64,000 nt of DNA. Source: Lacticaseibacillus zhaodongensis. GTDB taxonomy: Bacteria; Bacillota; Bacilli; Lactobacillales; Lactobacillaceae. Below, piece after piece: positions 9,055 to 19,425 of the stretch; position 1 is the stretch's first letter; every line of letters starts with the position of its first letter. The translations under genes were made by a program, and so were the position numbers. The DNA lies in the NCBI RefSeq assembly GCF_009687905.1, contig NZ_BLBG01000008.1, positions 1 to 64,000 on the forward strand, written 5' to 3'. A model generated the notes under the pieces. The model was given only the letters and a program-made list of their open reading frames with translations. It did not search any database and was not told the DNA's origin.

Positions 9055-9223
9055 AATCACCACCAACCGCGTAGTCCGCTAGCTGCGCGGTTTTTGTTTT
9101 ACATATCCTTAATTGAACCAATTTAACCGTGTAGATAATGGCCAGTTCTGCAGTAGCAGCAAATGAAGGTAGGTATACAAGATACCTGGATTGTTGGGCG
9201 TAACTTTTATGCGCAATACTTGA

Positions 9224-9382
9224 TTAGAAGGCCTCAGCTTCTGGAAATATTATCTCCATCCATTGCTTAATTGTGGGTTGAATACCTGGTCCTGTGTATA
9301 TACGAGCGGTTGGTTTCCGAGACATTTTGCTAAAAGTTGCGTCAACTGCAGCTACCAATTGGCTATTGTAGATAGGCGGACG
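9224..9382 (-). pseudogene. Possible remnant of an unrecognised gene
   Basis: A 52-codon frame on the minus strand ends at 9224 and contains protein-like composition (KMSRKPTARIYTGPGIQ and KQWMEIIFPEAEAF), with an internal ATG at 9325 but no good ribosome site. It resembles the C-terminal end of a decayed gene. I do not recognise the family, and it may be chance. The rest of 9100-9490 shows nothing. Confidence 0.2.
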
Positions 9383-9491
9383 TTATGGCTCGGCGTTGTT
9401 TATGAATAACAGGCAGATGAAGATAGGGGATATTTCACGGCGTACTATATGCGTTCAGTACAGACGTGTGCAAATTGAGAACTTCTCTGTA

Positions 9492-9788
9492 GGGTGGCGG
9501 GCGCCTTTTCCGGGAATGCAGCTGGCGGTAGTGACCATGCTGAAACGAATATTGAAGGTAGTAGCCTTGTGGGCTTTACAAGGCTACTACCTTCAATATT
9601 CGGGGCGAGTGGAGAGACCGCTAGGATGTTGTAGTCGCTGAATGCAAGCTTACCGATTGTGCTGACTTAACATGGCGGGCTCGGAGCTCAGCGGAAGAAT
9701 TGGCGCACTTTGCCAATCCTGCAGCGGCCCCAGCATGCCTGTCTGTCACTACCGCCAGCGTAGTGGGAGGAAAATGCGCCCGCCGCCC
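9492..9788 (+). ncRNA. Structured ~300-nt repeat element, copy 1 (candidate ncRNA)
   Basis: The ends pair over about 20 bp (GGGTGGCGGGCGCCTTTTCC with GGAAAATGCGCCCGCCGCCC). Inside, CTGGCGGTAGTGAC pairs with GTCACTACCGCCAG and CATGCTG with CAGCATG. This stalk carries a perfect 23-bp hairpin (9548-9570/9578-9600) and a smaller one (ATTGGC/GCCAAT). A second copy at 63066-63370 keeps the stalk sequence but has different hairpin sequences with pairing retained, and a C-G to U-A change in the outer stem. This covariation argues for a selected RNA fold. A GGGAAGCA/TGCTTCCC hairpin follows at 9789-9816. Family and function are unknown; the strand is arbitrary apart from both copies sharing it. Confidence 0.7.
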
Positions 9789-9861
9789 GGGAAGCAAAGG
9801 TAAGCAGCTGCTTCCCTCCAGGCGGGCTTCAACGACTCAAAATAATAGTTGCCTATGGACT

Positions 9862-9892
9862 AAAAAAACCGCACTCCACAAGGAAGTACGGT
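9862..9892 (-). terminator. Rho-independent terminator of mscL
   Basis: On the minus strand AACCGTACTTCC pairs with GGAGTGCGGTT and a seven-T run follows. Confidence 0.85.
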
Positions 9893-9909
9893 TAAACCGA
9901 ATCTGGATT

Positions 9910-10299
9910 TCAGTGCACCTGTTTGGTGTCGTCGCCCTTTTGTTCCGCCAGCAAGTCGCGGATTTGCAGCAGCAGCTCAGCTTCCGTTGGCCCAGCCGGC
10001 GCCGCGGATTTTGGCTTCCGCAGCTTGTTGACTGTGCGGACCAAGAGGAAGACCACGAAGGCCATGATGATGAAGTTAATAATGTCGTCAACAAAGGTCC
10101 CAATCTTGAACTGCGCGCCTAGCACCGTGAAGGAGATGGCGCTGAGGTTGGCTTTGCCGACGAATAACGATAGCAGCGGACTGATGAGGTTCTTGGTTAA
10201 GGAGCCAACCAGGGCCGTGAACGCGCCCCCAATGATGACCCCAACGGCCATGTCGAGCATGTTGCCGCGCATGATGAAGTCCCGGAATTCCTTAAGCAT
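9910..10299 (-). CDS. mscL: Large-conductance mechanosensitive channel MscL
   Basis: MscL opens under membrane tension and releases solutes during osmotic downshock. The 129-aa protein has the N-terminal amphipathic helix MLKEFRDFIMRGN, the pore helix DMAVGVIIGGAFTALVGSL (TM1, about 16-35), TM2 (about 70-90, IINFIIMAFVVFLLVR) and a charged C-terminal helical bundle. The length is normal. The start follows AGGAGG. It is a single-gene unit ended by its own terminator. Confidence 0.96.
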   Translation of the reverse strand: MLKEFRDFIMRGNMLDMAVGVIIGGAFTALVGSLTKNLISPLLSLFVGKANLSAISFTVLGAQFKIGTFVDDIINFIIMAFVVFLLVRTVNKLRKPKSAAPAGPTEAELLLQIRDLLAEQKGDDTKQVH

Positions 10300-10369
10300 A
10301 ATGGTGTCCTCCTATAACTGTTGGCTAGTCTATACAATAATTATAAGCCCTTGGAAGCACTGATACTAG

Positions 10370-11428
10370 CTACGCAACGAGGCCGGTGAGGAGTGCAAAA
10401 GCCGCAATGATGCTGACCCAGATGATGTGCCGCCGCTTGTTGAGCAATAGGATCGCGACGTACTCGCGAATCGTGGCGTTAGGTAGGAAGTAGGGCGCTG
10501 TGTGGGCACCGAGACCGTTGGCATGTAGTCCGGCCTGACGGGCGTAAAGTCCGGCCCGAAACAGGTGGTAGTTGTTGGTGCAGAATTGGGCACGGTAAGG
10601 CGCACCTTTTGTCTCCTGCTGAATGAGTGCAGCTGAGAAACGCATGTTCTCGAGTGTGGTGCGACTTTTGTCTTCAAGCAAAGTGTCCACTTCCGGGATG
10701 CCATTTTGGATGGCATATTGCTGCATGGCCTTGGCCTCACTGAGCTGTTCGTCAGGGCCCTGGCCACCGGAGAAAATAATGCGCGGCGGCTTGCGGCCCT
10801 TGCTGACTTGGCGGCGGTAGTACTTAATGGCGCGGTCGACGCGGGCGCCCAGCAGCCGGCTGACTTTGTGGCCGTCAATCAGGCCGGCGCCGAGGACGAT
10901 GAGGAAGTCCTGGCGGTGCCACGGCCGGTGCAAGTTGTAGGCAATGAGGGCCATCAGGAAGTTCGCCAGTGTGAGCAGGATGTAAGCACCCTCAAGCGTG
11001 ATGAGGATGTCGATGGTCCGGGCGATGCGGGCCGGCAAGAGGCGCTGACCAAAAATATTAAATAGATAAATAATGATCAGGGCGACGGCGATGAGCAGCG
11101 TCAGCATGTTCGCCAGTGAATGGCTCTCACGTTTCCAGACCAGCACGGCGTTCCAGATCAGGAAGACCAAGTGGAAGGTCAGCAGCAGCAGGAAGGCAAT
11201 CATGACGATTCCGAATACAACTACTGCTGGGATGATGAGCCATGACTCGTGGCTGACGATGACCAGCGCACCGCCGCCGATGACATCAAAGCCGAGGGCG
11301 AGGTTAATGAGGAGCCCGTTCAGCAAGCGCCGCGGTTCGATTGCGTAAGACGCAATGGCGACGGCGGTAGCTGCTGCGGCGAGGGCAACAAGGAAAATGA
11401 CAAAATTATCTGTGTTTGCGACGTCCAA
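10370..11428 (-). CDS. YdcF/SanA-family (DUF218) membrane protein
   Basis: The 352-aa protein has about five membrane segments in residues 5-175, followed by a DUF218 domain (about 180-330) starting FLIVLGAGLIDGHKVSRLLGAR and including IIFSGGQGPDE and a conserved EDKSRTTLENMRFS. DUF218 proteins such as YdcF and SanA are implicated in envelope integrity; the biochemical role is unknown. The start is TTG, after AAAGGA at slightly long spacing. It is transcribed divergently from the Nudix gene. Confidence 0.82.
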   Translation of the reverse strand: MDVANTDNFVIFLVALAAAATAVAIASYAIEPRRLLNGLLINLALGFDVIGGGALVIVSHESWLIIPAVVVFGIVMIAFLLLLTFHLVFLIWNAVLVWKRESHSLANMLTLLIAVALIIIYLFNIFGQRLLPARIARTIDILITLEGAYILLTLANFLMALIAYNLHRPWHRQDFLIVLGAGLIDGHKVSRLLGARVDRAIKYYRRQVSKGRKPPRIIFSGGQGPDEQLSEAKAMQQYAIQNGIPEVDTLLEDKSRTTLENMRFSAALIQQETKGAPYRAQFCTNNYHLFRAGLYARQAGLHANGLGAHTAPYFLPNATIREYVAILLLNKRRHIIWVSIIAAFALLTGLVA

Positions 11429-11501
11429 AGTTAGTGGTTTCCTTTCAGTCGAAAGCTAATTAGCTTATAATGTGAGGCACATAATAAGGCGGTGAAATAA
11501 A

Positions 11502-11957
11502 ATGACAGATCCAGTATTTGGTACCAAGGATCCTCGTTATGATTATGTCAAACGCGTCGGTGTTTACGGCGTGATTCCAGACCATTCTGGCCGGCGCATC
11601 CTGATTTTGCAAGCTCCCAATGGCGCGGACTTTTTGCCCGGCGGCGGCGTTGAGGCCGGCGAGGACGACCATGCGACCCTGACGCGCGAATTGCTTGAGG
11701 AGTTCGGCGTCAGCGTTGATATCGGGCCGCGGCTCGGCCGGGCGGCGGAGTATTTCTACTCCCACCACCGGGAGACGGCTTACTACCACCCGGCGACCTT
11801 CTATGCGTGCAGCAACATGCGCATCACGGCCGACCCGCTCGAAGATTTCAACACCCTAATGATGATGCCGATTGATCTAGCAATCGCGCAGCTCAAGCGG
11901 CCGACGCACCGGTACGCGGTGGCGCAGTGGCTCAAAATGCAGCGGGCGACTGACTAG
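11502..11957 (+). CDS. Nudix hydrolase
   Basis: The 151-aa protein carries a complete Nudix box at about 48-70 (GGVEAGE...RELLEEFGV), which binds Mg2+ for hydrolysis of a nucleoside diphosphate linked to another moiety. The substrate cannot be read from the sequence. The promoter-like TATAAT lies at about 11475 beside a perfect palindrome AGCTAATTAGCT. The 3' end overlaps the convergent HAD gene by four bases. Confidence 0.88.
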   Translation: MTDPVFGTKDPRYDYVKRVGVYGVIPDHSGRRILILQAPNGADFLPGGGVEAGEDDHATLTRELLEEFGVSVDIGPRLGRAAEYFYSHHRETAYYHPATFYACSNMRITADPLEDFNTLMMMPIDLAIAQLKRPTHRYAVAQWLKMQRATD

Positions 11958-12769
11958 TCCTCCAGTACGTACTTGTGCAGGGCCTGGGCGACCCCGTCTT
12001 CGGCATTGGTGCCAGTTTCTGCCTTAGCCAGAGCCTTAACGGCGGCGTTGGCGTTCCCCATGGCGATGCCGGTGCCGGCGAATTCGAACATTGAGATATC
12101 ATTGTTTGAATCGCCGAGACACATCACCTCGCTGGCGGGGATATCGAGACGCGCCGCCAGTTCCTTCAGGGCGGCGCCTTTGCTGACGGCAGGGTTCAGG
12201 AATTCAAGCAGGTAATCTTCGCTGCGGACAACGTAGAAGGACTTGCGGACTGCTTCTGGCAGCTGCTTTTCAGCCGCGTCCAGTTCAGCCTTCGTACCGG
12301 CGAAGAAGAACTTGGAGAACTCGCTGGTGCGGTTTAGCTGCAGTGGCGAGCGGAAGCGGAGCGGCATGCTGGTGCTCAGTGCCTCGTGCATGATCGTTGC
12401 GCCAACTTCCGGGGCGTCGGTGTACATGGCCTCTTCGTCCTCCGCCGCCATGGTCACGCCCAGCGTCGCTGCGAGTGCGTAAATTTTGAGGTAATCCGCG
12501 TAGCTCAGGGTGTGCCGGATCAGGACCGCACCCGTGGCGGTATTTTGCACCAGCGCACCGTTGTACGGAATCGCGTAGTCATCCTTGCTGACGAGGTTCA
12601 GCTGCGGCAGAAATGACATGACACCCGGCAGCGGCCGGCCCGAGGCGAGCACAACGCGGACACCGGTGGCCCGGACCGCGCGAACGGCCTCAGCAACGGC
12701 GGGGTTCAGCTGATTGTTCTCGTTCAGCAAGGTCCCATCCATATCAATTGCAATTAATTTGATTGGCAT
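11954..12769 (-). CDS. Cof-type HAD-IIB family phosphatase
   Basis: The 271-aa haloacid dehalogenase-superfamily protein has motif I DMDGTLL (residues 9-15), motif II (VVLASGRP), a C2-type cap domain in the middle, and motif IV GDSNNDISMF. Cof-type enzymes dephosphorylate sugar phosphates, nucleotides or cofactors such as pyridoxal phosphate; the substrate here is unknown. It lies 32 bases downstream of the HD gene on the same strand and is probably cotranscribed with it. Confidence 0.92.
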   Translation of the reverse strand: MPIKLIAIDMDGTLLNENNQLNPAVAEAVRAVRATGVRVVLASGRPLPGVMSFLPQLNLVSKDDYAIPYNGALVQNTATGAVLIRHTLSYADYLKIYALAATLGVTMAAEDEEAMYTDAPEVGATIMHEALSTSMPLRFRSPLQLNRTSEFSKFFFAGTKAELDAAEKQLPEAVRKSFYVVRSEDYLLEFLNPAVSKGAALKELAARLDIPASEVMCLGDSNNDISMFEFAGTGIAMGNANAAVKALAKAETGTNAEDGVAQALHKYVLED

Positions 12770-12801
12770 AAATAAAGTAGTCCTTTCGTTTGACCCGGCG
12801 C

Positions 12802-14157
12802 TTAGCCGTAAATGGCGGGGTCGATGACACTTTCATTGGCTAAGTAGCGCTGGAACTTACCGTAAACTGGCTTGTAATCTGGAGAAGACGCTGGCGTCAG
12901 CATGGCTTTCGGGAAGTAGAAGCGCTCGTCGCCACTGACCTTGCCCGTGATGGCGCCGACCAGTGGACTGAGCGTTGATAATTCCTCCAGCGTCTGGTCG
13001 TGCTGCATGATCTCGATTTGCGTTTTGGGCGTCGCGCTGGTGGGGTCGTACTGGTCGTAAGGCAGGTCGTAACTCGAGTTGGTCGCGGTGTAGTACTTGC
13101 TGTCCCAGCCGGCTTCGTCCACCAAGGCCGCCATTTCCGGCAGCAAGTGCTCCGTGTCGGTCGTGAAGCTAGCCGACTTGAGCGGGCGCCGGTTGAGGAA
13201 GGCCGCGCTGAGGTCCGCCAGAATTTTGTCGCTGGAATCGAGCCAGTAATGGAAGTAAGTGGTCAGCACGCCATCGTCTAACTGCAGGTAATCGTGCAGG
13301 GTGAAGTTATTTTCGAAGAAGGGTTCCAGCAGGCGTGGCGCCGTGCCGGGGTCGGTGAACTTGCCGGCTTCGTAGAGCTCCTTGGCCCGCTGCAAAATCC
13401 CCGTCAGGATGACTTCCATCCCGCGGGAAACTGGGTGGAAGTAAACCTGCTGGTACATCTGGAAACGACTGACGATGTAGTCCTCAACGGCGTGCATGCC
13501 GCTCGGTTCGAAAGCGATGCCGCCAGCGTATGGCCGCATGACGCGCAGAATCCGGGTTAGGTCGAAAAGACCGTACTTGGTACCGGTGTTGTAGGCGTCC
13601 CGCAGCAAGTAGTCCATCCGGTCGGCATCAATCTGACTGCTGATGATCTGGACAACTTGCGGATTCGGGTAGGTGTGGTCGATGACGCTGGCCACCTTTT
13701 GCGGAAAGTCCGGGGCAACGCGGCTGAGAATCTGGTTGACCGTGGTTTCGGGGCTGGTCAGGATTTGGCGCGTGATGGCCTCGTGGTCGGTGTGGAAGAT
13801 ATGTTCAAAAGTGTGCGAGTATGCGCCATGGCCGATATCGTGCAGTAAGGCGGCACAAAGGGTGACTAGCCGTTCTGAATCGTCCCAGAGCCCGTCGTCA
13901 GGTGCCTTTTTCGGATAATTTTGCTCAAAATTGTCGCATATTTCCCGGGCAATCTCGTAAACGCCGAGGGAGTGGGTGAAGCGGGTGTGCTCCGCTCCTT
14001 GGAACACGGTGCTGGCGACCCCAAGTTGGTGAATCCGCCGTAGCCGCTGTAATTCCGGACTGTTGATGAGGTCCAAAATTACGCGGTGCTGGACGTGAAT
14101 ATAATTATGAACTGGATCACGGAAAACTTTTTCGCGGGGAAGCATTTCAATCTTCAA
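12802..14157 (-). CDS. HD-domain phosphohydrolase (YwfO-like)
   Basis: This 451-aa protein belongs to the HD superfamily of metal-dependent phosphohydrolases related to dNTP triphosphohydrolases and B. subtilis YwfO. The opening FRDPVHNYIHV, the histidines of HTRFTHSLGVYEIA, the central ALLHDIGHGAYSHTFEH (catalytic HD pair) and SSQIDADRMDYLLRDAYNTG are all conserved. TTG 14157 is chosen because AAAGGCGG is nine bases upstream; ATG 14145 is an alternative. Likely the first gene of a two-gene unit with the HAD phosphatase. Confidence 0.92.
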   Translation of the reverse strand: MKIEMLPREKVFRDPVHNYIHVQHRVILDLINSPELQRLRRIHQLGVASTVFQGAEHTRFTHSLGVYEIAREICDNFEQNYPKKAPDDGLWDDSERLVTLCAALLHDIGHGAYSHTFEHIFHTDHEAITRQILTSPETTVNQILSRVAPDFPQKVASVIDHTYPNPQVVQIISSQIDADRMDYLLRDAYNTGTKYGLFDLTRILRVMRPYAGGIAFEPSGMHAVEDYIVSRFQMYQQVYFHPVSRGMEVILTGILQRAKELYEAGKFTDPGTAPRLLEPFFENNFTLHDYLQLDDGVLTTYFHYWLDSSDKILADLSAAFLNRRPLKSASFTTDTEHLLPEMAALVDEAGWDSKYYTATNSSYDLPYDQYDPTSATPKTQIEIMQHDQTLEELSTLSPLVGAITGKVSGDERFYFPKAMLTPASSPDYKPVYGKFQRYLANESVIDPAIYG

Positions 14158-14325
14158 AATTTATAGCCGCCTTTCACCGCGGCAAAAAGTCGCCGCGGAA
14201 ACGCTGTATTTACCTCTTTATTATAAGGTAAGCAAACATATTTTGGAAACTCGCGGAAAAAGCCAAATAAGCCGGCCAAATTGCGTTAGCATAGAATATA
14301 ATTAGCAGGTAGGAAAGGATTGATA

Positions 14326-14766
14326 ATGATGGACATGTCACGTGGCGTTCCGGTGCAAGTGCACGTTGAAACTTGGGTTGACCAAGACGGAGAGAAAGAG
14401 CACCATCAGTTTGATGAGCCAGGCCAAGTGGTCCAACTTGGCGACACCTGGTATGTACGTTACATCGAGCCTGGGGACGAGCACTTGCCCGTCACCTTCA
14501 AAATTCAGGGGACTGAGGCGGTGACCTTGATTCGGGGTAGCAGCAACAACGATACCCACGTCAGGCTGCAGTTCATTGCCGAGAAGCAAGTTACGGCGCA
14601 GTACCACACGCCGTACGGAGTCATTCCAGTCGAGACGATTACGCCCCGGATGGATGTCGCCCTGAATAACGAGCCAACCGGCGGCGAAGCTTATATAGAG
14701 TACCGTTTGAGCGCAAACGGCCAACATATTGGCGATTACCGCCTCCGTTTGCTTTTTAATGCGTAG
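14326..14766 (+). CDS. DUF1934 (YwiB-like) beta-barrel protein
   Basis: The ~146-aa protein matches the DUF1934/YwiB family, small lipocalin-like beta barrels of unknown function, recognisable by the mid-protein IQGTEAVTLIRGS and the PYGVIPVETIT segment. ATG 14326 is chosen because AGGAAAGGA is six bases upstream. It lies directly upstream of rpoE, with about 50 bases between them, a common arrangement in lactobacilli. Confidence 0.85.
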   Translation: MMDMSRGVPVQVHVETWVDQDGEKEHHQFDEPGQVVQLGDTWYVRYIEPGDEHLPVTFKIQGTEAVTLIRGSSNNDTHVRLQFIAEKQVTAQYHTPYGVIPVETITPRMDVALNNEPTGGEAYIEYRLSANGQHIGDYRLRLLFNA

Positions 14767-14817
14767 TCAAGTATATTTGATTGTATCTGTGAAAATGTTG
14801 AAAGGGGCGCGACTAGC

Positions 14818-15387
14818 TTGAAACTTGACGTATTGAAAGACGCCGACAAGAATGAGTTATCCATGATTGAAGTTGCCCATGCAATTCTGGAGGAAAAGGG
14901 CGAGACGATGGCCTTCGTGGACATCGCTAACGAAATCCAGACTTTCTTGGGCAAGAGTGATGAAGAAATCCGCGAACGGTTGCCACAGTTCTTTACGGAC
15001 CTGAACATCGACGGGAGCTTTATCTCTCTCGGCGACAACGTCTGGGGGCTGCGTTCCTGGTACCCATTCGAATCCGTTGACGAAGAAGTCAACCATCCAG
15101 AAGAAGACGAGACGCCACAGCGCAAGAAGAAGCACAAGAAGGTCAACGCCTTCCTTGCCGACGCTGGTGATGACGATGACATCATCGATTACAACGATGA
15201 TGATCCTGAAGACGATGATCTTGATGCAAGCGACGACACCGATACCGCTGATGGCTACGATGACACAACGGACAGCACCGATGACAGTGACACCACTGAC
15301 GACGAAACCGACGCATTACCAGACGGCATCGAAGGCCAGCTGAGCGAATTCAGCGACGACGATGCGGATGATGATGAAGAGGAATAG
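14818..15387 (+). CDS. rpoE: RNA polymerase delta subunit
   Basis: The delta subunit increases RNA polymerase recycling and promoter selectivity in Bacillota. The 189-aa protein has the folded N-terminal HARE-HTH domain (about 1-95, with [21 protein letters not shown]-type sequence) and a highly acidic Asp/Glu-rich C-terminal tail (about 115-189) that is disordered and mimics nucleic acid. It starts with TTG after AAAGGGG. It is followed by a terminator and then, after a repeat region, by pyrG, the classical neighbour. Confidence 0.95.
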   Translation: MKLDVLKDADKNELSMIEVAHAILEEKGETMAFVDIANEIQTFLGKSDEEIRERLPQFFTDLNIDGSFISLGDNVWGLRSWYPFESVDEEVNHPEEDETPQRKKKHKKVNAFLADAGDDDDIIDYNDDDPEDDDLDASDDTDTADGYDDTTDSTDDSDTTDDETDALPDGIEGQLSEFSDDDADDDEEE

Positions 15388-15425
15388 TGCTTCAAAAGCC
15401 GTTTAGCTTCTGAGCATTAGGGGAA

Positions 15426-15469
15426 AATCCTGTTCAAGCACGTACTTTGTGCTTGGGCAGGATTTTTTG
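15426..15469 (+). terminator. Rho-independent terminator of rpoE
   Basis: AATCCTG-x-TCAAGCAC pairs with GTGCTTG-x-GCAGGATT and runs into TTTTTT. Confidence 0.93.
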
Positions 15470-15478
15470 CTAAGCGGA

Positions 15479-15957
15479 AGAAGCTGGCTTTTGGAGCACG
15501 TATGTAGGCCGCCTTCGCGCCGCTTAGCTCCTACTCAGAAAGGTCCGAAGGCGGCCGGGGGTGGTGGCGGCTGTAACCGACAACTCGCAAAGCTTTGTAA
15601 CGATCATGATTACGCAAGAAGCAACGGCTAAAACGATTTTTGTGTTTTGCAGGTGCTTTTGTACTAAGCGGAGCCATTTCCACTAGTGCAGCTTGCTGCC
15701 CGTAGTGGAATGGACAAAGGAGTAGGAGCTGGTTTGCGTTGCACGTTCAAAGGCCGCCTTCGCACCGCTTAGCTCCTACTCAGAAAGGTCCGAAGGCGGC
15801 CGAGGGTGGTGGCGACTGTAACCGACAACTCGCAAAGCTTTGTAATGGTCAGGATTACGCAAGAAGCAAGGGCTAACACGATTTTTGTAGCTTGCAGGTG
15901 CATTTGTACTAAGTGCAATGGACATCCGAGTAGAAGCTGGCTTTTGGAGAAAGACGA
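15479..15957. repeat. Two and a fraction tandem copies of a ~245-bp non-coding unit
   Basis: The unit starting AGCTGG, GGCCGCCTTCG..., ending TGTACTAAG appears at about 15482-15682 and again at about 15728-15920, offset 245 bp, and a third start (GAAGCTGGCTTTTGGAG) lies at 15933-15949. Each copy has a hairpin GGCCGCCTTCG/CGAAGGCGGCC and a well conserved core ending GACAACTCGCAAAGCTTTGTAA. Between copies a TTCCACTA/TAGTGGAA hairpin occurs (15687-15719). No coding frame persists across copies. The function is unknown. Confidence 0.8.
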
Positions 15958-15999
15958 CGTGTCTTATGACCATTTTCAGAAAATCATCTCCTCCTACCC

Positions 16000-16039
16000 T
16001 TGACACGCCCCTCTATTTTGGATAGGATACTTTTTGGGC
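16000..16039 (+). promoter_or_regulatory. pyrG promoter with GGGC initially transcribed sequence
   Basis: TTGACA (16000-16005), a 17-bp spacer, TAGGAT (16023-16028), and seven bases later GGGC at 16036-16039. In B. subtilis pyrG, transcripts starting GGGC undergo reiterative G addition when CTP is low. The promoter is seen directly; the mechanism is from the known family. Confidence 0.85.
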
Positions 16040-16074
16040 ACTCCGTGAGCACTTCGGCGGAGGCAATCGGTTAC

Positions 16075-16110
16075 GAGCTCCCTGTTCTTATGAATGGGGA
16101 GCTTGTTTTT
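16075..16110 (+). terminator. pyrG leader attenuator terminator
   Basis: AGCTCCC (16076-16082) pairs with GGGAGCT (16097-16103), then T-rich sequence. The 5' arm GCTCCC is C-rich and can instead pair with a poly-G tail at the transcript start, giving antitermination at low CTP. Confidence 0.85.
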
Positions 16111-16144
16111 GTTTTTCCACCCCACGTATCGTAGCTGTAGATAA

Positions 16145-17806
<1,662 letters not shown>

Positions 17807-17834
17807 AACTCACCAAACTAAATAGTTACAAACA

Positions 17835-17866
17835 GAGGCGCCCCTTGTTTTTTAAGGGGCGCTTCT
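17835..17866 (+). terminator. Rho-independent terminator of pyrG
   Basis: AGGCGCCCCTT pairs with AAGGGGCGCTT around a short T-rich loop. The stem is strong. Confidence 0.88.
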
Positions 17867-17869
17867 ATA

Positions 17870-18153
17870 AACTGGAATAATGAGTATCAAGTAGACTGGA
17901 ACCGAAAGCGCGTTGGCGGCTTTTTTGGCGTGGTTCTCACGATTCGTCGCATTAAGGACGGTTGAACTCGCAAATTGTCAGCGCGGTTATCATTGGGTGG
18001 CAACATTTAGCACCTCGAGTGACTTGGGTTTCATTTTCAGATTCGCCCAGCGCCGTTAATTCAGGCGCGGGTTCGTACAAGTAACTGCAGGGTGCGATTA
18101 AACTTAAACGTAAACGCTCTGTCCTAAAAGTGATGTAGTGAGGAAACGTTTCG
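17870..18153. other. Intergenic region before murA
   Basis: About 280 bases without a gene. A short hairpin followed by TTTTTT lies near 17905-17930. No clear promoter consensus was found. A GGGTGGCAAC at 17995 resembles part of a T-box sequence, but the remaining T-box elements are absent. Confidence 0.4.
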
Positions 18154-19425
18154 ATGGAAAAAATGCTGATTCACGGCGGCAAGCGGCTGGCCGGAGAGGT
18201 CGTCATTGGCGGCGCAAAGAATAGTACCGTGGCGCTGATCCCCGCCGCGATCCTTTCGCGGACCCCCGTCACGCTAGACGCGGTGCCCCATATTCAAGAT
18301 GTCTATAATTTAATGAGTATCTTGGGCGAGATGAACGTGCCCTCCGATTTCACGGGCAATATTCTCAAGGTGGACCCAACGAACATTAAGATGGTCGACC
18401 TACCAAGCGGTAAAATCAAGTCGCTGCGGGCGTCCTATTACTTCATGGGCGCGATGCTCGGTCGCTTTGGCCACGCGGTGATTGGTCTGCCGGGTGGGGA
18501 TGATATTGGTCCCCGGCCAATTGACCAGCACATCAAGGGGTTTGAAGCCCTTGGTGCGACCGTGACCGCCCACAATGGGGTCATTGGTATTGAAGCCCCT
18601 AAGAGCGGTCTGCACGGAGCCCGAATTCACCTGGAAATGGCGTCCGTCGGGGCAACCATTAACATTATTTTGGCCTCTGTTACCGCTGAGGGGCAAACAA
18701 TCATTGAGAACGTGGCCCGGGAACCGGAAATTATTGACCTCGCGACCTACCTGAACAACATGGGGGCCGTGATTCGTGGTGCCGGGACTGACGTGATCCG
18801 CATTGAAGGGGTCAAGCAGCTCGCTGCCCACAACGCGCACACGATTATTCCGGACCGCATTGAAGCCGGAACTTATTTGTCGATTGCCGCAACCATGGGC
18901 GAGGGCATCATGATCAAGAACATCATTTCCGAACACTTGGATGCCTACTTGGCCAAGCTGGAGGAAATGGGCGTGACCATGGATGTGGGCGAGGACTCGA
19001 TTTTCGTCTATCCTTCCGGTGAACTTCAGGCTGTGAACGTGAAGACTGGCACCTATCCTGGTCTTGCTACCGACCTGCAGCAGCCCATGACCCCGTTGCT
19101 GTTGTGTGCCAAGGGCGAGAGCCGCATCGTTGACCGCATCTATCCCAAGCGGACCCGTCACGTCCCAGAACTAGCCAAAATGGGTGCTGACATTCACGTG
19201 AATGATCACGACCAGATCATTATCAACTATACTGATCAGCTCCATGGTGCCCAGGTGACCGCCGAGGAAATTCGTGGTGGTGCCTGCCTGATGGTCGCCG
19301 GCCTCATTGCGGATGGCGAGACGGTTATTTCCAAAGTCGACAACATCCTGCGGGGTTATGACCGGGTAGTAATGAAGCTCCGGAACCTCGGGGCGGACGT
19401 GGAACTTGAGGATTTACCAGACTAG
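18154..19425 (+). CDS. murA: UDP-N-acetylglucosamine 1-carboxyvinyltransferase with Cys-to-Asp active site
   Basis: MurA transfers enolpyruvate from PEP to UDP-GlcNAc, the first committed peptidoglycan step. The 423-aa protein has the conserved GGAKNS near residue 19 and the loop [14 protein letters not shown] at about 113-126. The loop's catalytic/fosfomycin-alkylated Cys (E. coli Cys115) is replaced by Asp116. Asp at this position is known to keep activity and to make MurA insensitive to fosfomycin (as in Mycobacterium and Chlamydia). The ribosome site is GAGGAAA. It follows pyrG and precedes rpmE2. Confidence 0.95.
   Translation: MEKMLIHGGKRLAGEVVIGGAKNSTVALIPAAILSRTPVTLDAVPHIQDVYNLMSILGEMNVPSDFTGNILKVDPTNIKMVDLPSGKIKSLRASYYFMGAMLGRFGHAVIGLPGGDDIGPRPIDQHIKGFEALGATVTAHNGVIGIEAPKSGLHGARIHLEMASVGATINIILASVTAEGQTIIENVAREPEIIDLATYLNNMGAVIRGAGTDVIRIEGVKQLAAHNAHTIIPDRIEAGTYLSIAATMGEGIMIKNIISEHLDAYLAKLEEMGVTMDVGEDSIFVYPSGELQAVNVKTGTYPGLATDLQQPMTPLLLCAKGESRIVDRIYPKRTRHVPELAKMGADIHVNDHDQIIINYTDQLHGAQVTAEEIRGGACLMVAGLIADGETVISKVDNILRGYDRVVMKLRNLGADVELEDLPD

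Noticed and set aside
15479-15957. Tandem repeats considered as a CRISPR array
   Set aside because: The repeat unit is about 245 bp, with only two to three copies and no short spacers or cas genes.
17995-18004. GGGTGGCAAC considered as a T-box
   Set aside because: No stem I, antiterminator or terminator pair is present and murA is not a usual T-box target.
18400-19161. 253-codon antisense frame inside murA
   Set aside because: Shadow of murA; no initiation signal and no recognisable motif.
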